A stretch of 64,000 bases of DNA from Hydrogenophaga palleronii_A (GCF_031457455.1 NZ_JAVDWU010000007.1:62001-126000); one strand, 5' to 3'; positions 7,782 to 16,359 are shown, counted from the stretch's first letter. The notes: generated from the letters alone by a model not told the origin. A program made the numbers and translations.

Positions 7782-9368
7782 ATGGATCGTCGTGTTTTCA
7801 TGGCCCGTGGGGCCCTTCTTGGGGGCGCCGTGGTGGCGCCTGCGTCGCGGGTCTTGGCACAGGGCGCCACCGCACCCGCCATCGTCACGCGCGATGGCGC
7901 GCGCCCGCAAATGGCGCATGGCATTCAAAGCGGCGACCCGAAGGCCGACGGGGCGGTGATCTGGACGCGCAGCGACCGCCCCGCACGCCTGTGGCTGGAA
8001 TGGGCCACCACCGCGAGCTTTGCCAACGCCACCCGCGTGCGCGGCCCGCACATGCTGGAGACATCTGATTTCACCGGTCGCGTGGACCTCAACGGCCTGC
8101 CTGCCGGTCAGGAGATCTTCTACCGCGTGGTGCTGCAGGATCTGCACAACGAACGTGTGCTGTCCGAACCCCTGCAGGGGCACTTGCGCCTGCCAGCGGC
8201 GGCCACCCATGGCCGGGCTGCGCGTGACGTGCGTTTTGTCTGGAGCGGTGACACCGCCGGGCAAGGTTGGGGCATCAACGAGGCCTGGGGCGGCATGAAG
8301 ATCTACGAGCAGATGCGCAGCACCAACCCCGATTTCTTCCTGCACTGCGGCGACACCATCTACGCCGACGGCCCGATCAGCGCACAGGTGAAGCTGGCCG
8401 ACGGCAGCCTGTGGAACAACCTGGTCACTGAAGAGGTGAGCAAGGTCGCTGAAACGCTGAACGAGTTCCGTGGCCGCTACCGCTACAACCTGATGGACGC
8501 CAACGTGCGCCGCATGGCGGCCGAAGTGCCCCAGATCTGGCAATGGGACGACCATGAGGTGGTCAACAACTACTCAGACGCCAAAGACCTGAGCGGCGAC
8601 CAGCGCTACACCGAGAAGAACATTCCTTTGCTGGTGGCACGCGGCACCGTGGCCTTCAACGAGTACGCCCCGATGCGCCGAACCGCTGACGTGGAGGCTG
8701 AGCGCGTTTACCGCCACCTGCCGCAAGGCCCGCTGCTCGATCTGTTCGTGGTGGACATGCGCAGCTACCGCGGTCCCAACACCGCGAACCTGCAAACCCG
8801 CGAAAGCGCCGAGACCGTGTTCATGGGCAAGCCCCAGCTGGACTGGCTGCTGGACGGGCTCAAGCGCTCGAAGGCGGTGTGGAAGGTGATTGCTGCCGAC
8901 ATGCCGATCGGTCTGCACGTGCCCGATGGCAAGGACAAGTGGGAGGCCATGGCCAACGGGGAAGATGGCGCACCCAAAGGCCGGGAGCTGGAGCTGGCAG
9001 GTCTGCTGCGCGCGATCAAGCAGGCGGGCATCAAGAACGTGGTGTGGCTCACGGCTGACGTGCACTACACCGCGGCCCACTACTTCGATCCAGCCAAGGC
9101 GCAGTTCAGCGACTTCTCGCCATTCTGGGAATTTGTCTCCGGCCCGCTCAATGCCGGTGGCTTCGGCCCCAACAAGACCGATGCCACTTTCGGCATGCAG
9201 GTGATGTACCAGAAGGCCCCCACCGAAGTGAACGCACCGCCGTCCAGCGGCTTGCAGTTCTTCGGCCAGGTCGACATCGACGCCAGGACACGCGCGATGA
9301 CGGTGACGCTGAAAGACCTCGCAGGCGCTTCGCTGTACAGCAAGACGCTGGCGCCGCAGCGGGCGTAG
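7782..9368 (+). CDS. phoD: Alkaline phosphatase D family protein (PhoD-like), exported
   Basis: A 528-aa phosphodiesterase/alkaline phosphatase of the PhoD family. The N-terminus MDRRVFMARGALLGGAV with ASRVLAQG is a Tat-like signal with cleavage after an Ala-containing motif. Metal-site motifs are visible in order: VWSGDTAGQG, HCGDTIYADGP, WQWDDHEVVNNY and WLTADVHYTAAHYFDP. An N-terminal PhoD_N beta domain (HGIQSGDPKADGAVIWTR) precedes them. GGAG 7 nt upstream of 7782 supports this start over an upstream ATG at 7725. The enzyme is expected in the periplasm, releasing phosphate from esters or teichoic-type polymers. It stands alone, convergent with a phosphodiesterase gene. Confidence 0.88.
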   Translation: MDRRVFMARGALLGGAVVAPASRVLAQGATAPAIVTRDGARPQMAHGIQSGDPKADGAVIWTRSDRPARLWLEWATTASFANATRVRGPHMLETSDFTGRVDLNGLPAGQEIFYRVVLQDLHNERVLSEPLQGHLRLPAAATHGRAARDVRFVWSGDTAGQGWGINEAWGGMKIYEQMRSTNPDFFLHCGDTIYADGPISAQVKLADGSLWNNLVTEEVSKVAETLNEFRGRYRYNLMDANVRRMAAEVPQIWQWDDHEVVNNYSDAKDLSGDQRYTEKNIPLLVARGTVAFNEYAPMRRTADVEAERVYRHLPQGPLLDLFVVDMRSYRGPNTANLQTRESAETVFMGKPQLDWLLDGLKRSKAVWKVIAADMPIGLHVPDGKDKWEAMANGEDGAPKGRELELAGLLRAIKQAGIKNVVWLTADVHYTAAHYFDPAKAQFSDFSPFWEFVSGPLNAGGFGPNKTDATFGMQVMYQKAPTEVNAPPSSGLQFFGQVDIDARTRAMTVTLKDLAGASLYSKTLAPQRA

Positions 9369-9382
9369 GCGCCGCTTTGGTG

Positions 9383-9408
9383 CTCTGGGCAGCATCGCTG
9401 CGCCAGAG
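9383..9408 (+). terminator. Hairpin after phoD, possible terminator
   Basis: CTCTGGGCAGC and GCTGCGCCAGAG pair with one bulged base around an ATC loop, 14 nt after the phoD stop and between two convergent genes. There is no T-tract, so it could be a weak or factor-assisted terminator. Confidence 0.35.
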
Positions 9409-9452
9409 TCCGGGCCGATTGCTGCGTTGCTTGCGGTTGGGCGCAGGCTCTT

Positions 9453-10283
9453 TCAGTGAAACAGTTGAGGCGCGCCGAAGTCACCCACCGACTGCAGGTG
9501 CGTCACCAGGTGCCCGGCCTGCACGGTGTGAACGTAGAAACCCGGCGGTTCGAAGAGGAAAGAGGGCGGACTGTCGGGCATCAGACCCAGCGTGATCTGG
9601 TGTGCGGTTGACGGCGCGGTCATGGCCACGGTGCCGCCGAAGCGGCGGGTGATGGGGCGGTGCAGGTGACCGCAGAGGATGCGTTCGACCTGTGGGTGCT
9701 GCCTGATGAGGGCTTCCAGGTCGCTGGCCCCTTCGCGCAGGCCCATGTCGTCCATGTGGCGGATGCCGGTGGCGAACGGCGGGTGGTGCATGGCCACGAT
9801 TGTGGGTGTGCCGGGTGCGGCTTCCAGCTGCGCGCGCAGCCACGCCAAGCGGGCGGCGCACAGGCTGCCGTGGGGCTGGCCCGGCACCACGGTGTCGAGC
9901 GCCAGCAGGCGGCGGCTGCCCAGGCTGGCTTCAAACAGTGCGAAGCCTACAAGCGAAGGGTCGTGCGCCGTGCAGACCAGGTAGCGGTAATCCGCAAAGG
10001 CCTCGCGCAGCTGGGGCACTGCGTCGTGATTGCCCGGCATCAGCAGCACCGGGCAGGTCAGGGGCGCCAGCAGTTCGCGCAGGTGTGCGTATTCGTCCAA
10101 CCCGCCGCGCTCGACCAGGTCGCCGGTGATGAGCACGTGGCTGGGCCCATGGTCCATCGCCATGATCTGTGCGATCGCGCGTTTCAGATAGCTGGCCGTG
10201 TCCACCTCGTTCATCAGCAACCGGCCTTTGGCGACGATGTGCGGGTCCGAGAGTTGAACGAAGCATTCAGGGGCAGCTGGCAC
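9453..10283 (-). CDS. Metallophosphoesterase, CpdA-like cyclic nucleotide phosphodiesterase
   Basis: A 276-aa calcineurin-like phosphoesterase with all five metal blocks in order: QLSDPHI (residues 10-16), LITGDLVERGG, LMPGNHD, AMHHPPFATGI and ILCGHLHRPI. The set and spacing match class III cyclic-AMP phosphodiesterases such as CpdA and Icc; phosphodiester hydrolysis with two metals is expected, in the cytoplasm as there is no signal. It is transcribed toward phoD but from the other strand, and its upstream side holds the 166-bp inverted-repeat element at 10301. Specific cAMP activity is inferred from the family. Confidence 0.8.
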   Translation of the reverse strand: MPAAPECFVQLSDPHIVAKGRLLMNEVDTASYLKRAIAQIMAMDHGPSHVLITGDLVERGGLDEYAHLRELLAPLTCPVLLMPGNHDAVPQLREAFADYRYLVCTAHDPSLVGFALFEASLGSRRLLALDTVVPGQPHGSLCAARLAWLRAQLEAAPGTPTIVAMHHPPFATGIRHMDDMGLREGASDLEALIRQHPQVERILCGHLHRPITRRFGGTVAMTAPSTAHQITLGLMPDSPPSFLFEPPGFYVHTVQAGHLVTHLQSVGDFGAPQLFH

Positions 10284-10300
10284 GGGGTGAACTCCCTTTA

Positions 10301-10466
10301 GGGCCTGTTGACACTGTTTTTAACCCGTTCCCTTCGGGTTGCGGCCAAAAAGGCCATGCGCCGCGTTGCGAAGCCTCGCCGGGCCACCGGTCCGTCTGCG
10401 TTTCGCGCCTTGCGCATGGCCTTTTTGATCCGCAACGCATCTTGGAGAAACAGTGTTAACAGGCCC
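10301..10466. repeat. 166-bp nested inverted-repeat element (MITE/REP-like)
   Basis: Outer arms GGGCCTGTTGACACTGTTT (10301) and the reverse complement of GGGCCTGTTAACACTGTTT (ending 10466) differ at one base. Inside, GTTGCGGCCAAAAAGGCC at 10338 is mirrored by GGCCTTTTTGATCCGCAAC ending at 10436. A small hairpin AACCCG/CGGGTT follows the left arm. It has no coding capacity. The nested symmetry resembles a non-autonomous mobile element or a structured repeat; only one copy is in this window. Confidence 0.65.
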
Positions 10467-10501
10467 CAGTGGATATGGCGTTGACGCGATGTCAGGACGC
10501 G

Positions 10502-10530
10502 TTGTCATGCATTCTGTATCGGCTTGTAAA
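10502..10530 (+). promoter_or_regulatory. Candidate sigma-70 promoter for the unknown three-gene module
   Basis: TTGTCA (10502-10507) and TGTAAA (10525-10530) are separated by 17 nt, matching 5/6 and 4/6 of the consensus boxes, about 160 nt upstream of the 723-aa gene. The leader between them carries no recognised RNA motif. Confidence 0.35.
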
Positions 10531-10693
10531 GCCTGACGCGACAGAGCGTGTGTTCACTCATTCAGGGGATGGCTTTCTCCCATGCGGGGGATGCGACAAG
10601 GGCTGCTGAATCGCACACTGAAAGTGATTGCTTCCCATGGGGCGTTGGTGCCATGCGAAGCGATCACATACCTCAAATCCACAAGGAGACGCC

Positions 10694-12865
10694 ATGGCCA
10701 AGACACCCAGATCGAGTGCGGGCAGCGATGCCCGCAGCACCCCATCGCCCACCCCTGCCAAGGCGTCGGCCGTGGGAATGGAAGCGGCATTTGATGCCGC
10801 CGAATCGGCCGTCATCGGCAAGCTGGGTGCCGCGCGCCTGGCGGCACTCAGCGGGGCGCCGGTGGCCCGCCTGGCGGGCCAGCCGATCGCCAGCCTGAAA
10901 GCCAAGCTGGGCCATGTGCTGGACCCTCGCATGCTCTTCATGCAGCGGGTGTGCGGCAAGGTGGTGCGCACCGATGCGAGCACCGGCCGCCAGATGCCGG
11001 TGCCGCTGGCCACCGTGCAGGTGGAAGATACGGATTGTTCGCTGTTCGCCTTCCATCCGGTGGGATCGCCCTGGAGCTGGCTGTTTCCGTTCAACTGCAA
11101 GCGCGAAGTGATCGCCACCGTGAAGACGGACGCGTGCGGCAACTTCTGCGTCTGGATTCCGCGCTTTGACATTGACTGGGTGCTGCGCTGGCGCACGCTG
11201 CGGCTATGTTTTCCGGTGCTCTTCGAGCGCCCGAACTGGCGAGATCTGCTGGACGATTTGCGCCTGCGCATTCCGGACCTGACAGAGCGCGGCCCGATCG
11301 GCCCCATCCCCGGGCCAGACCCGGCACCGGACTTCACTGCCCTGCGGCAGCTTGCCGCCATGAGCGATTCGCGTGTGGCCGAGGCCCTGGCCCGCTTCGA
11401 GACGCTGCCCGGCCAGCGTTTTGGAGAAGACACATCCGCACTGGACCAGGCGCTGGACGCGCCGGCGGCGCTGCGCATGGCGCCGCCGCTGCCTGCCGAC
11501 TTCCTGAGCGACGATGGTGGCAAGAAAGGCGCGCCTTCGCGCCTGGCACTGGACACGGTGGCCGCCCAGCTGAGGCTCGATCCGAAGGCCTTGGAGGGTT
11601 TCAGCCCGCAGCACTGGATCGGCCCGATGCGGCGTTGCGTGAGCATTCATTTGCCTGAGTGGGTGCCCATCATCGACGTGCCCGACATCACCTTCCGTGT
11701 GCTGCAAGACGTGGACGGCGACGGTGTGGAAGAGGTGATCTACGGCGAGAGCCACTTCGACGTGCGCTGGAACGCCGGCAACCTGCCTTTCGTGACGCTG
11801 GAAGCAGACGCCAGCGCCCGCGTCGCACCCGACTGCTTTCCCGACGAGCAGATCCCCTGCGGCAACACGCCAGCCATCGTCATGGCAGGGCGACTGCCTC
11901 TCACGGGTGACCCCAGCACCTTCAACAACGCCACCGGCTACAACCTGCGCACCAACCGCCCGCACCCGTCTGGCACCAGCGTCGATCCGCTGCCCAACCC
12001 GTCCGCGCGCTCGCCGGCCTTCGGCAAGTTGTCGCTGTTGGGCTGCCACCGCACGCACCCGGGCGCCACGCACTACCGTGTGCTGTACCGCCACCGCGCG
12101 CCAGGCAGCGCAGCCTTTGGCCCGCAAACGCCCTTTGTGGGTGTGAGCTGGTGGCTCTACCGGCTCAACGGCGCGGGCGTGGGCGAGTGGCATGCCCCCA
12201 CCAGCAATGCCAACGGCTGGTACCCCATCAATCTGCCCGCTGGCCCCAACAGCTGGCTGCCCAGTGAACAGCTGTTGCTGGACTTGCCCACCGGTGGCAC
12301 TTATCCCGACGGCACCTACGAGCTGGTGCTGCAGGTGGGCACGCTGCCCGGTACCGTGTTGGCGAGTTCTGCACCCGTGGCCGTGGTGGTGGACAACCGC
12401 GCGCCCGGGTTCGTGTTCGACATCGCGTGGCGCAAGGCTGGCGAGGCCGTCTGGCTCCCCATTGGGGGCAACTGCCCGGTGGTGCGGCGCGGTGCCACGC
12501 CGGTGGCGGTGGAGTTCCGGGTGACGATGGATGTGCACAGCGAACACTTCCGCAACGCCTACTTCCGCCCGACCGTTTGCGGCAGTGTGGGCATGGTGCG
12601 CACGAGCGGCAGCGGTGGCGCGGATGGGCCGCTCGGTTTTGAGCACTGGCACACCACGGTGGGTGACCAGGGTGGGCTGATGCAGGCGGTGTACACGTTG
12701 CCGGCCAATGCGTCCCAGGGGTCCTACGGTTTCTTTGCCCGCAGTGTTTCGCGGGCCTTCGATACCAACCAGGTGATGGCGCCACCCACACCGGCCTTCG
12801 AGTACGAGGCCACACGTGTGTACCAGGACGCGAGCCGCGCGTTCGCGGTGTTCGACGCCGACTGA
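10694..12865 (+). CDS. Large protein of unknown function with a transthyretin-like domain
   Basis: A 723-aa protein I cannot assign. There is no signal peptide; residues 1-30 are Ser/Pro/Ala-rich and low-complexity. Around residues 90-160 VCGKVVRTDASTGRQMPV and TVKTDACGNFCVWIP look like a carboxypeptidase-regulatory/transthyretin-like beta domain with several Cys. Further on VPDITFRVLQDVDGDGVEEV looks like a calcium-loop or repeat-like motif, and the last third (LVLQVGTLPGTVLASSAP, VEFRVTMDVHSEHFRNAYF) appears beta-rich. AAGGAG 6 nt before 10694 fixes the start. It is followed after 2 nt by a DUF1360-like membrane protein and an overlapping 78-aa gene, so the three are almost certainly one operon. 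Confidence 0.75.
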   Translation: MAKTPRSSAGSDARSTPSPTPAKASAVGMEAAFDAAESAVIGKLGAARLAALSGAPVARLAGQPIASLKAKLGHVLDPRMLFMQRVCGKVVRTDASTGRQMPVPLATVQVEDTDCSLFAFHPVGSPWSWLFPFNCKREVIATVKTDACGNFCVWIPRFDIDWVLRWRTLRLCFPVLFERPNWRDLLDDLRLRIPDLTERGPIGPIPGPDPAPDFTALRQLAAMSDSRVAEALARFETLPGQRFGEDTSALDQALDAPAALRMAPPLPADFLSDDGGKKGAPSRLALDTVAAQLRLDPKALEGFSPQHWIGPMRRCVSIHLPEWVPIIDVPDITFRVLQDVDGDGVEEVIYGESHFDVRWNAGNLPFVTLEADASARVAPDCFPDEQIPCGNTPAIVMAGRLPLTGDPSTFNNATGYNLRTNRPHPSGTSVDPLPNPSARSPAFGKLSLLGCHRTHPGATHYRVLYRHRAPGSAAFGPQTPFVGVSWWLYRLNGAGVGEWHAPTSNANGWYPINLPAGPNSWLPSEQLLLDLPTGGTYPDGTYELVLQVGTLPGTVLASSAPVAVVVDNRAPGFVFDIAWRKAGEAVWLPIGGNCPVVRRGATPVAVEFRVTMDVHSEHFRNAYFRPTVCGSVGMVRTSGSGGADGPLGFEHWHTTVGDQGGLMQAVYTLPANASQGSYGFFARSVSRAFDTNQVMAPPTPAFEYEATRVYQDASRAFAVFDAD

Positions 12866-12867
12866 GC

Positions 12868-13173
12868 ATGTTCGCAGGCTTTGGCCCGGAGCCACCGTGG
12901 TTTGAAGCGGTTCTCTCGGTGCTGGCTGTGTGGCGGTTGGCCCGGTTGCTGGCGCGTGAGCGAGGTCCTTTCGACTTCGTCTCACGACTGCACGTGGCTG
13001 CGGCCGGCACGCGGCTGGCTGACGGCCTGGCTTGCGTGCATTGCCTCGCCCTCTGGCTGGCGGTGCTGCCCGCCGCGCTGCTGGCGCCTGGCTGGGCAGA
13101 AGGTTTGCTGCTGTGGTTGGCGGTGGCCGGCGGGGCGAGTGCAGTTGAACTGGCTGCGAAAGAGAACACGTGA
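12868..13173 (+). CDS. DUF1360-like small membrane protein
   Basis: A 101-aa protein with an N-terminal VLSVLAVWRLARLLARERGPFD, matching the WRLxRLLxxDGPFD opening of DUF1360 proteins, then LACVHCLALWLAVLPAALLA (a Cys-x-x-Cys just before a hydrophobic segment) and a second membrane segment LLLWLAVAGGASAVEL. Two or three membrane helices are likely. Function of the family is unknown. It starts 2 nt after the preceding stop and ends inside the next start codon (GTGA), so the trio is probably translationally coupled. Confidence 0.65.
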   Translation: MFAGFGPEPPWFEAVLSVLAVWRLARLLARERGPFDFVSRLHVAAAGTRLADGLACVHCLALWLAVLPAALLAPGWAEGLLLWLAVAGGASAVELAAKENT

Positions 13174-13406
13174 GCTGTTGTCAACGATCATCGGCGCCCG
13201 TGCCAGACCGCTGGGCTTCTGCCGGTTCGGCGCAGCCGCAGGCGGCGACCGTGCCCGAGCGCCTGCGTTTCACCGGTGCCCGGGCACTCAGCCTCCCGGT
13301 GGGCCAACGCCGGGTGCTGGTCCAGCCTGGCGAGGAACTGCAGGGGATAAGCGAAGCAGAGCGCCATGTGTTGTGGCGCACTGGTTTGTTTGAGGCGGTG
13401 GGCTGA
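13170..13406 (+). CDS. Small protein of unknown function (78 aa)
   Basis: A 78-aa product beginning with GTG at 13170, which overlaps the stop of the DUF1360-like gene as GTGA. The N-terminal 30 residues are low-complexity with a Cys pair (SCCQRSS). Residues 32-77 (RLRFTGARALSLPVGQRRVL, LQGISEAERHVLWRTGLFEA) look like a compact domain with a conserved-looking amphipathic C-terminus. I do not recognise it. Coupling to two upstream genes is the best evidence that it is real. Confidence 0.5.
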   Translation: MSCCQRSSAPVPDRWASAGSAQPQAATVPERLRFTGARALSLPVGQRRVLVQPGEELQGISEAERHVLWRTGLFEAVG

Positions 13407-13458
13407 GGGGCTTACAGCAGCTCGACGAGGAACGCAGTGTTGCCGCTGAGCCTGCGCC

Positions 13459-13836
13459 TCAGCCCATGGAATGCAGACCCACCTTGTTGCCTTCGGTATC
13501 GATGAAGACGGCATAGAAGCCGAAGTTGTTGCCGATGTCGGTCTTGGGCACGGCAATGCGCCCGCCCGCACCCTCCACCCTGGCCAGCATGGGCGCCAGG
13601 TCGTCGCCTCCGTTCAGGTACACCATGGTGCCGGTCTGGGAAGGTGTGGCGCCTTCACCCTTGACCAGGGCACCACCCACCGCGGCGGATTCGTCGGACA
13701 AAAAGCCCATGATCGTGGGGCCCATCTCCATGGGCGGAATGGGCCTGCCCAGCACCTTCTCGTAGAAGGCCTGGGCGCGCGCGAAGTCGTTCACCGGAAT
13801 CTCGAACCAGTTCAGGGCGTTGGGGGCTGATGCCAT
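13459..13836 (-). CDS. VOC family protein (glyoxalase/bleomycin-resistance fold)
   Basis: A 125-aa single-gene vicinal-oxygen-chelate protein. ALNWFEIPVNDFARAQAFYE opens the first beta-alpha-beta-beta-beta unit; GGRIAVPKTDIGNNFGFYAV and DTEGNKVGLHS close the second, the usual ending of the family. Proteins of this type often act on small electrophiles or have no known substrate. The start at 13836 follows a GGAG ribosome site, and the longer in-frame extension upstream lacks family similarity. It is convergent with the unknown three-gene module. The 220 nt between its start and the next minus-strand gene hold no recognised feature. Confidence 0.8.
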   Translation of the reverse strand: MASAPNALNWFEIPVNDFARAQAFYEKVLGRPIPPMEMGPTIMGFLSDESAAVGGALVKGEGATPSQTGTMVYLNGGDDLAPMLARVEGAGGRIAVPKTDIGNNFGFYAVFIDTEGNKVGLHSMG

Positions 13837-14056
13837 GGGGTGCTCCTCAGTGAAGTGGGGACGGTGGCCGTGCCCTGGGGATGCACAGTGGATCGCATGC
13901 CGGTTCCAGGCGGCGAGGTGCAAATCGGGCAGGCCTCAAGTCGAAGATCAACATCTTCCCTCAGATCGTGCGCCGATGGAAGCCGTGCAGTTGCCGAATG
14001 ATGGCCTGCCCGGCGCATGGCTCTGCGCCAGGCGCGCTCTGGTTGACTCCCGTGCG

Positions 14057-14425
14057 TTACTTCTCGTAGCGCTTCATGCGCATTGTCGAGGCCTCGATCT
14101 TCGACATGAACGGTGCGGCGGCGGGCGCTTTTTCGAAAGTCGCCATCGATGCGTCGGCGTCTTTCGCCGACCGCCAATGCACGATCACCAGCCACTCGCC
14201 GTCCGCACCGTGCGCGCTTTCGCGCGACACGAAGCCCGGCTGCTTGGCGACGTGTTCACGCTCCACCGCCTTATCAATCGGAGCGAATTCGGAGGCAGCG
14301 ACACCCGCCTTGAGCTTGAATGTCACGACTTCGATGACTTTGCCGCCCTGGCCGGCGGCCAGGGCCGGCTGGACCGCGAAGGTTGCAGACAGAACGCTGC
14401 TCAGCAAGAACTTCCAGGGATTCAT
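14057..14425 (-). CDS. Exported ABM/dabb-like small protein
   Basis: A 122-aa protein with a signal peptide (MNPWKFLLSSVLSATFAV, cleavage after ALA near residue 23). The mature part, VIEVVTFKLKAGVAASEFAP then EWLVIVHWRSAKDADASM, matches the ferredoxin-like fold of antibiotic-biosynthesis-monooxygenase and stress-responsive alpha/beta-barrel proteins. Role unknown; such proteins often act on small organics. It lies 15 nt after the two-domain SnoaL lipoprotein gene and is probably cotranscribed with it under the divergent AraC regulator, so both would act in the envelope. Confidence 0.65.
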   Translation of the reverse strand: MNPWKFLLSSVLSATFAVQPALAAGQGGKVIEVVTFKLKAGVAASEFAPIDKAVEREHVAKQPGFVSRESAHGADGEWLVIVHWRSAKDADASMATFEKAPAAAPFMSKIEASTMRMKRYEK

Positions 14426-14440
14426 ACCTTCGTCCCTGCG

Positions 14441-15310
14441 TCAGAACTTGCCGTTCGAGTTCTTCCACTCCGAGCGGGGCGGAATGGTTTCGATCGTGTC
14501 CCAGTGCTCGGCGATCTTGCCGTTCTCCACCCGGAAGAGGTCGTAGAACGCGCTGGGCTTGCCGGCGAATTCACCCTCGCTGGCGACGAGCACGAAGTTG
14601 CCTTCGCCCAGGACCTTGTGGACCTTGTGGTACTTCATCGTCACACCCGCCTTGGCCATGGCCTGCAGCGCCGCACCGAGGCCGGACAGGCCGTCGGCGA
14701 TCTGCGGGTTGTGCTGGTGGTAGTTGTCGCCGTCGTAGTAGCCCGCCAGGCGGTCCATGCGGCCGTTCACCAGGATGTCATCGACGAACGACGCGACCAG
14801 TTGCTTGTTCGCTGCCGTCTTGTCCAGATCCTTTGCCACGGTGGGCCCGTCGATCATGGTACGCCCGCTCGGATTGGGCTGGGCCGGCGTCTCTTGCAGG
14901 TTGTCCCAGTGTTCGACGATCTTGCCGTCTTCAAAGCGGAAGATGTCGAAGCCGATCTTCGGGCCGAAGAAGTTGTAGTCGGTGTGCGTGAAGACAAATT
15001 CACCGTCCTGGAAAACACGCACCGTGTTCACTTTCGCGGAACCCTTGGGCAAGGCCTGCAGCACCGCGCCGAAGCCGGCCAGGCCGTCGCCGACGGCGAG
15101 GTTGTGCTGGATGTACTTGGCGGGGTTGACGACGGCGACCGGTGCCGATTCGCCGGTTTCGATGGCCTTGAGCAGCGCAACGACTTGCGCCTTGGGATCA
15201 GATGACATGGAGGCTCCTTGGGAAGAAGAGGGGGACGATGCACATCCAGCGACGATCGCCAGAACGCCCAATGTGACGAGTTGCTTGGAGAGGGTTCGAA
15301 AGGAAGGCAT
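14441..15310 (-). CDS. Lipoprotein with two SnoaL/NTF2-like domains
   Basis: A 289-aa protein with a lipoprotein signal (LVTLGVLAIVAGCASS, lipid-accepting Cys about residue 23). Two SnoaL-like domains follow: residues about 40-160 (YIQHNLAVGDGLAGFGAVLQ, FRFEDGKIVEHWDNLQE) and about 175-285 (YHQHNPQIADGLSGLGAALQ, FRVENGKIAEHWDTIE). The repeated blocks show an internal duplication. SnoaL folds serve as cyclases, isomerases or binding proteins; substrate unknown. An inner ATG (MSSDPKAQ) could give a cytoplasmic form, but the lipobox upstream argues for the longer start. It is divergent from an AraC gene at 100 nt distance, suggesting direct control. Confidence 0.75.
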   Translation of the reverse strand: MPSFRTLSKQLVTLGVLAIVAGCASSPSSSQGASMSSDPKAQVVALLKAIETGESAPVAVVNPAKYIQHNLAVGDGLAGFGAVLQALPKGSAKVNTVRVFQDGEFVFTHTDYNFFGPKIGFDIFRFEDGKIVEHWDNLQETPAQPNPSGRTMIDGPTVAKDLDKTAANKQLVASFVDDILVNGRMDRLAGYYDGDNYHQHNPQIADGLSGLGAALQAMAKAGVTMKYHKVHKVLGEGNFVLVASEGEFAGKPSAFYDLFRVENGKIAEHWDTIETIPPRSEWKNSNGKF

Positions 15311-15410
15311 CGGGGTTGAACGTTGGTTGGTTTGAAGCACGTACTTTGCCGGCATCGAGGCCCTTCGGCTAGGTCGTCGTCGGGCAATTGATGGTAGAAA
15401 TCGAGCATCC

Positions 15411-16331
15411 ATGCCCATCGGCGTACGGAAAGGATGGTTCGTGACCCAGACCCCCAAGGCACTGCGCGAGACGCGCTTCGAGAGTGCCCGACTGAACCCC
15501 ATCGGCGTGGAACTGATGACCTTGTCGGAGTTGCGTGCCCGGGTGTCCGCGAGCCTGTTTGTCGTGACGGAGCGCGTCGAGTTCTTCATGGTCCTCGTGG
15601 CGACCGGAGGGCGTGGAGAACACCTGGTCGACTTCGAGCGCATCGGGCTGCACACCGGCCATGCCGTTTTTGTGAGGCCTGGACAGGTGCAGCAGTGGCA
15701 GCCCACCAATGGCCTCGAAGCCGACGTGCTGCTGATCGATCCGGCCGTTGTGCAGCCAAAGGCATCGAAGTCTCAACAGGGAGCGATGGCGCTGCTGCAC
15801 TTGGAGGATTGGCCAGTCCACTTCAAGCTGGACGCAGACGGGCTGGCCGCCTGGAAGTCTTTGGCGGCGATGCTCCGCAGAGAACTGGATCGGCCGTTGC
15901 TGGACGAGCTATCGGCCGCCATGGCGCGCGAGTTGCTCGTGTGTCAGATGCTCAGTCTCAGCCGATCGGCGACGGGACAGGCGACAGCGCCAACGGTGCA
16001 ATCTGCGCTGGTTCGGCGTTTGCGGCACGAGCTGGAACGATGGGTCGACACCCGTCCGTCGGTGGCACGGCTCGCTGGCAGCTTGCGCGTTTCAACGAGC
16101 ACCCTGACGCGCGCCTGCAGGGACGTGCTGGGGCATTCGGCCAAAGACGAAGTGGATCGGCGTGTGGCGCTGGAGGCTCAGCGCTTGCTCGTGCACAGCA
16201 CGTCGACGTCGGTCGCGATCGGCGAGCTTCTGGGCTTCAGCGAGCCGACGAACTTCGTCAAGTTCTTCCGGCGGCGCGTGGGGATGACGCCGGAGGCCTT
16301 CCGGCAGGCGCACCGCCTGCAGCGTCGCTAG
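15411..16331 (+). CDS. AraC family regulator divergent from the SnoaL lipoprotein gene
   Basis: A 306-aa AraC-type regulator. The N-terminal cupin-like part contains GEHLVDFERIGLHTGHAVFV and RPGQVQQWQP (ligand-binding beta barrel). The C-terminal double helix-turn-helix spans about residues 210-300: ARLAGSLRVSTSTLTRACRD and IGELLGFSEPTNFVKFFRRR, ending RVGMTPEAFRQ. The 100-nt divergent intergenic to the SnoaL lipoprotein gene should hold the operators. It probably activates the lipoprotein-ABM pair. Effector unknown. Confidence 0.82.
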   Translation: MPIGVRKGWFVTQTPKALRETRFESARLNPIGVELMTLSELRARVSASLFVVTERVEFFMVLVATGGRGEHLVDFERIGLHTGHAVFVRPGQVQQWQPTNGLEADVLLIDPAVVQPKASKSQQGAMALLHLEDWPVHFKLDADGLAAWKSLAAMLRRELDRPLLDELSAAMARELLVCQMLSLSRSATGQATAPTVQSALVRRLRHELERWVDTRPSVARLAGSLRVSTSTLTRACRDVLGHSAKDEVDRRVALEAQRLLVHSTSTSVAIGELLGFSEPTNFVKFFRRRVGMTPEAFRQAHRLQRR

Positions 16332-16359
16332 CGGCTTGAGACACCAGGGGCGGGCCCGC

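Noticed and set aside
11204..12985. 593-codon minus-strand frame over the 723-aa gene
   Set aside because: His/Arg/Gly-rich shadow translation with no domain; the plus-strand gene has a strong ribosome site and coupled partners.
13400..13465. GGGCTGAGG/CCTCAGCCC inverted repeat over the convergent gene ends
   Set aside because: The 48-nt loop and absence of a T-tract make a terminator unlikely; both arms are coding or at stops.
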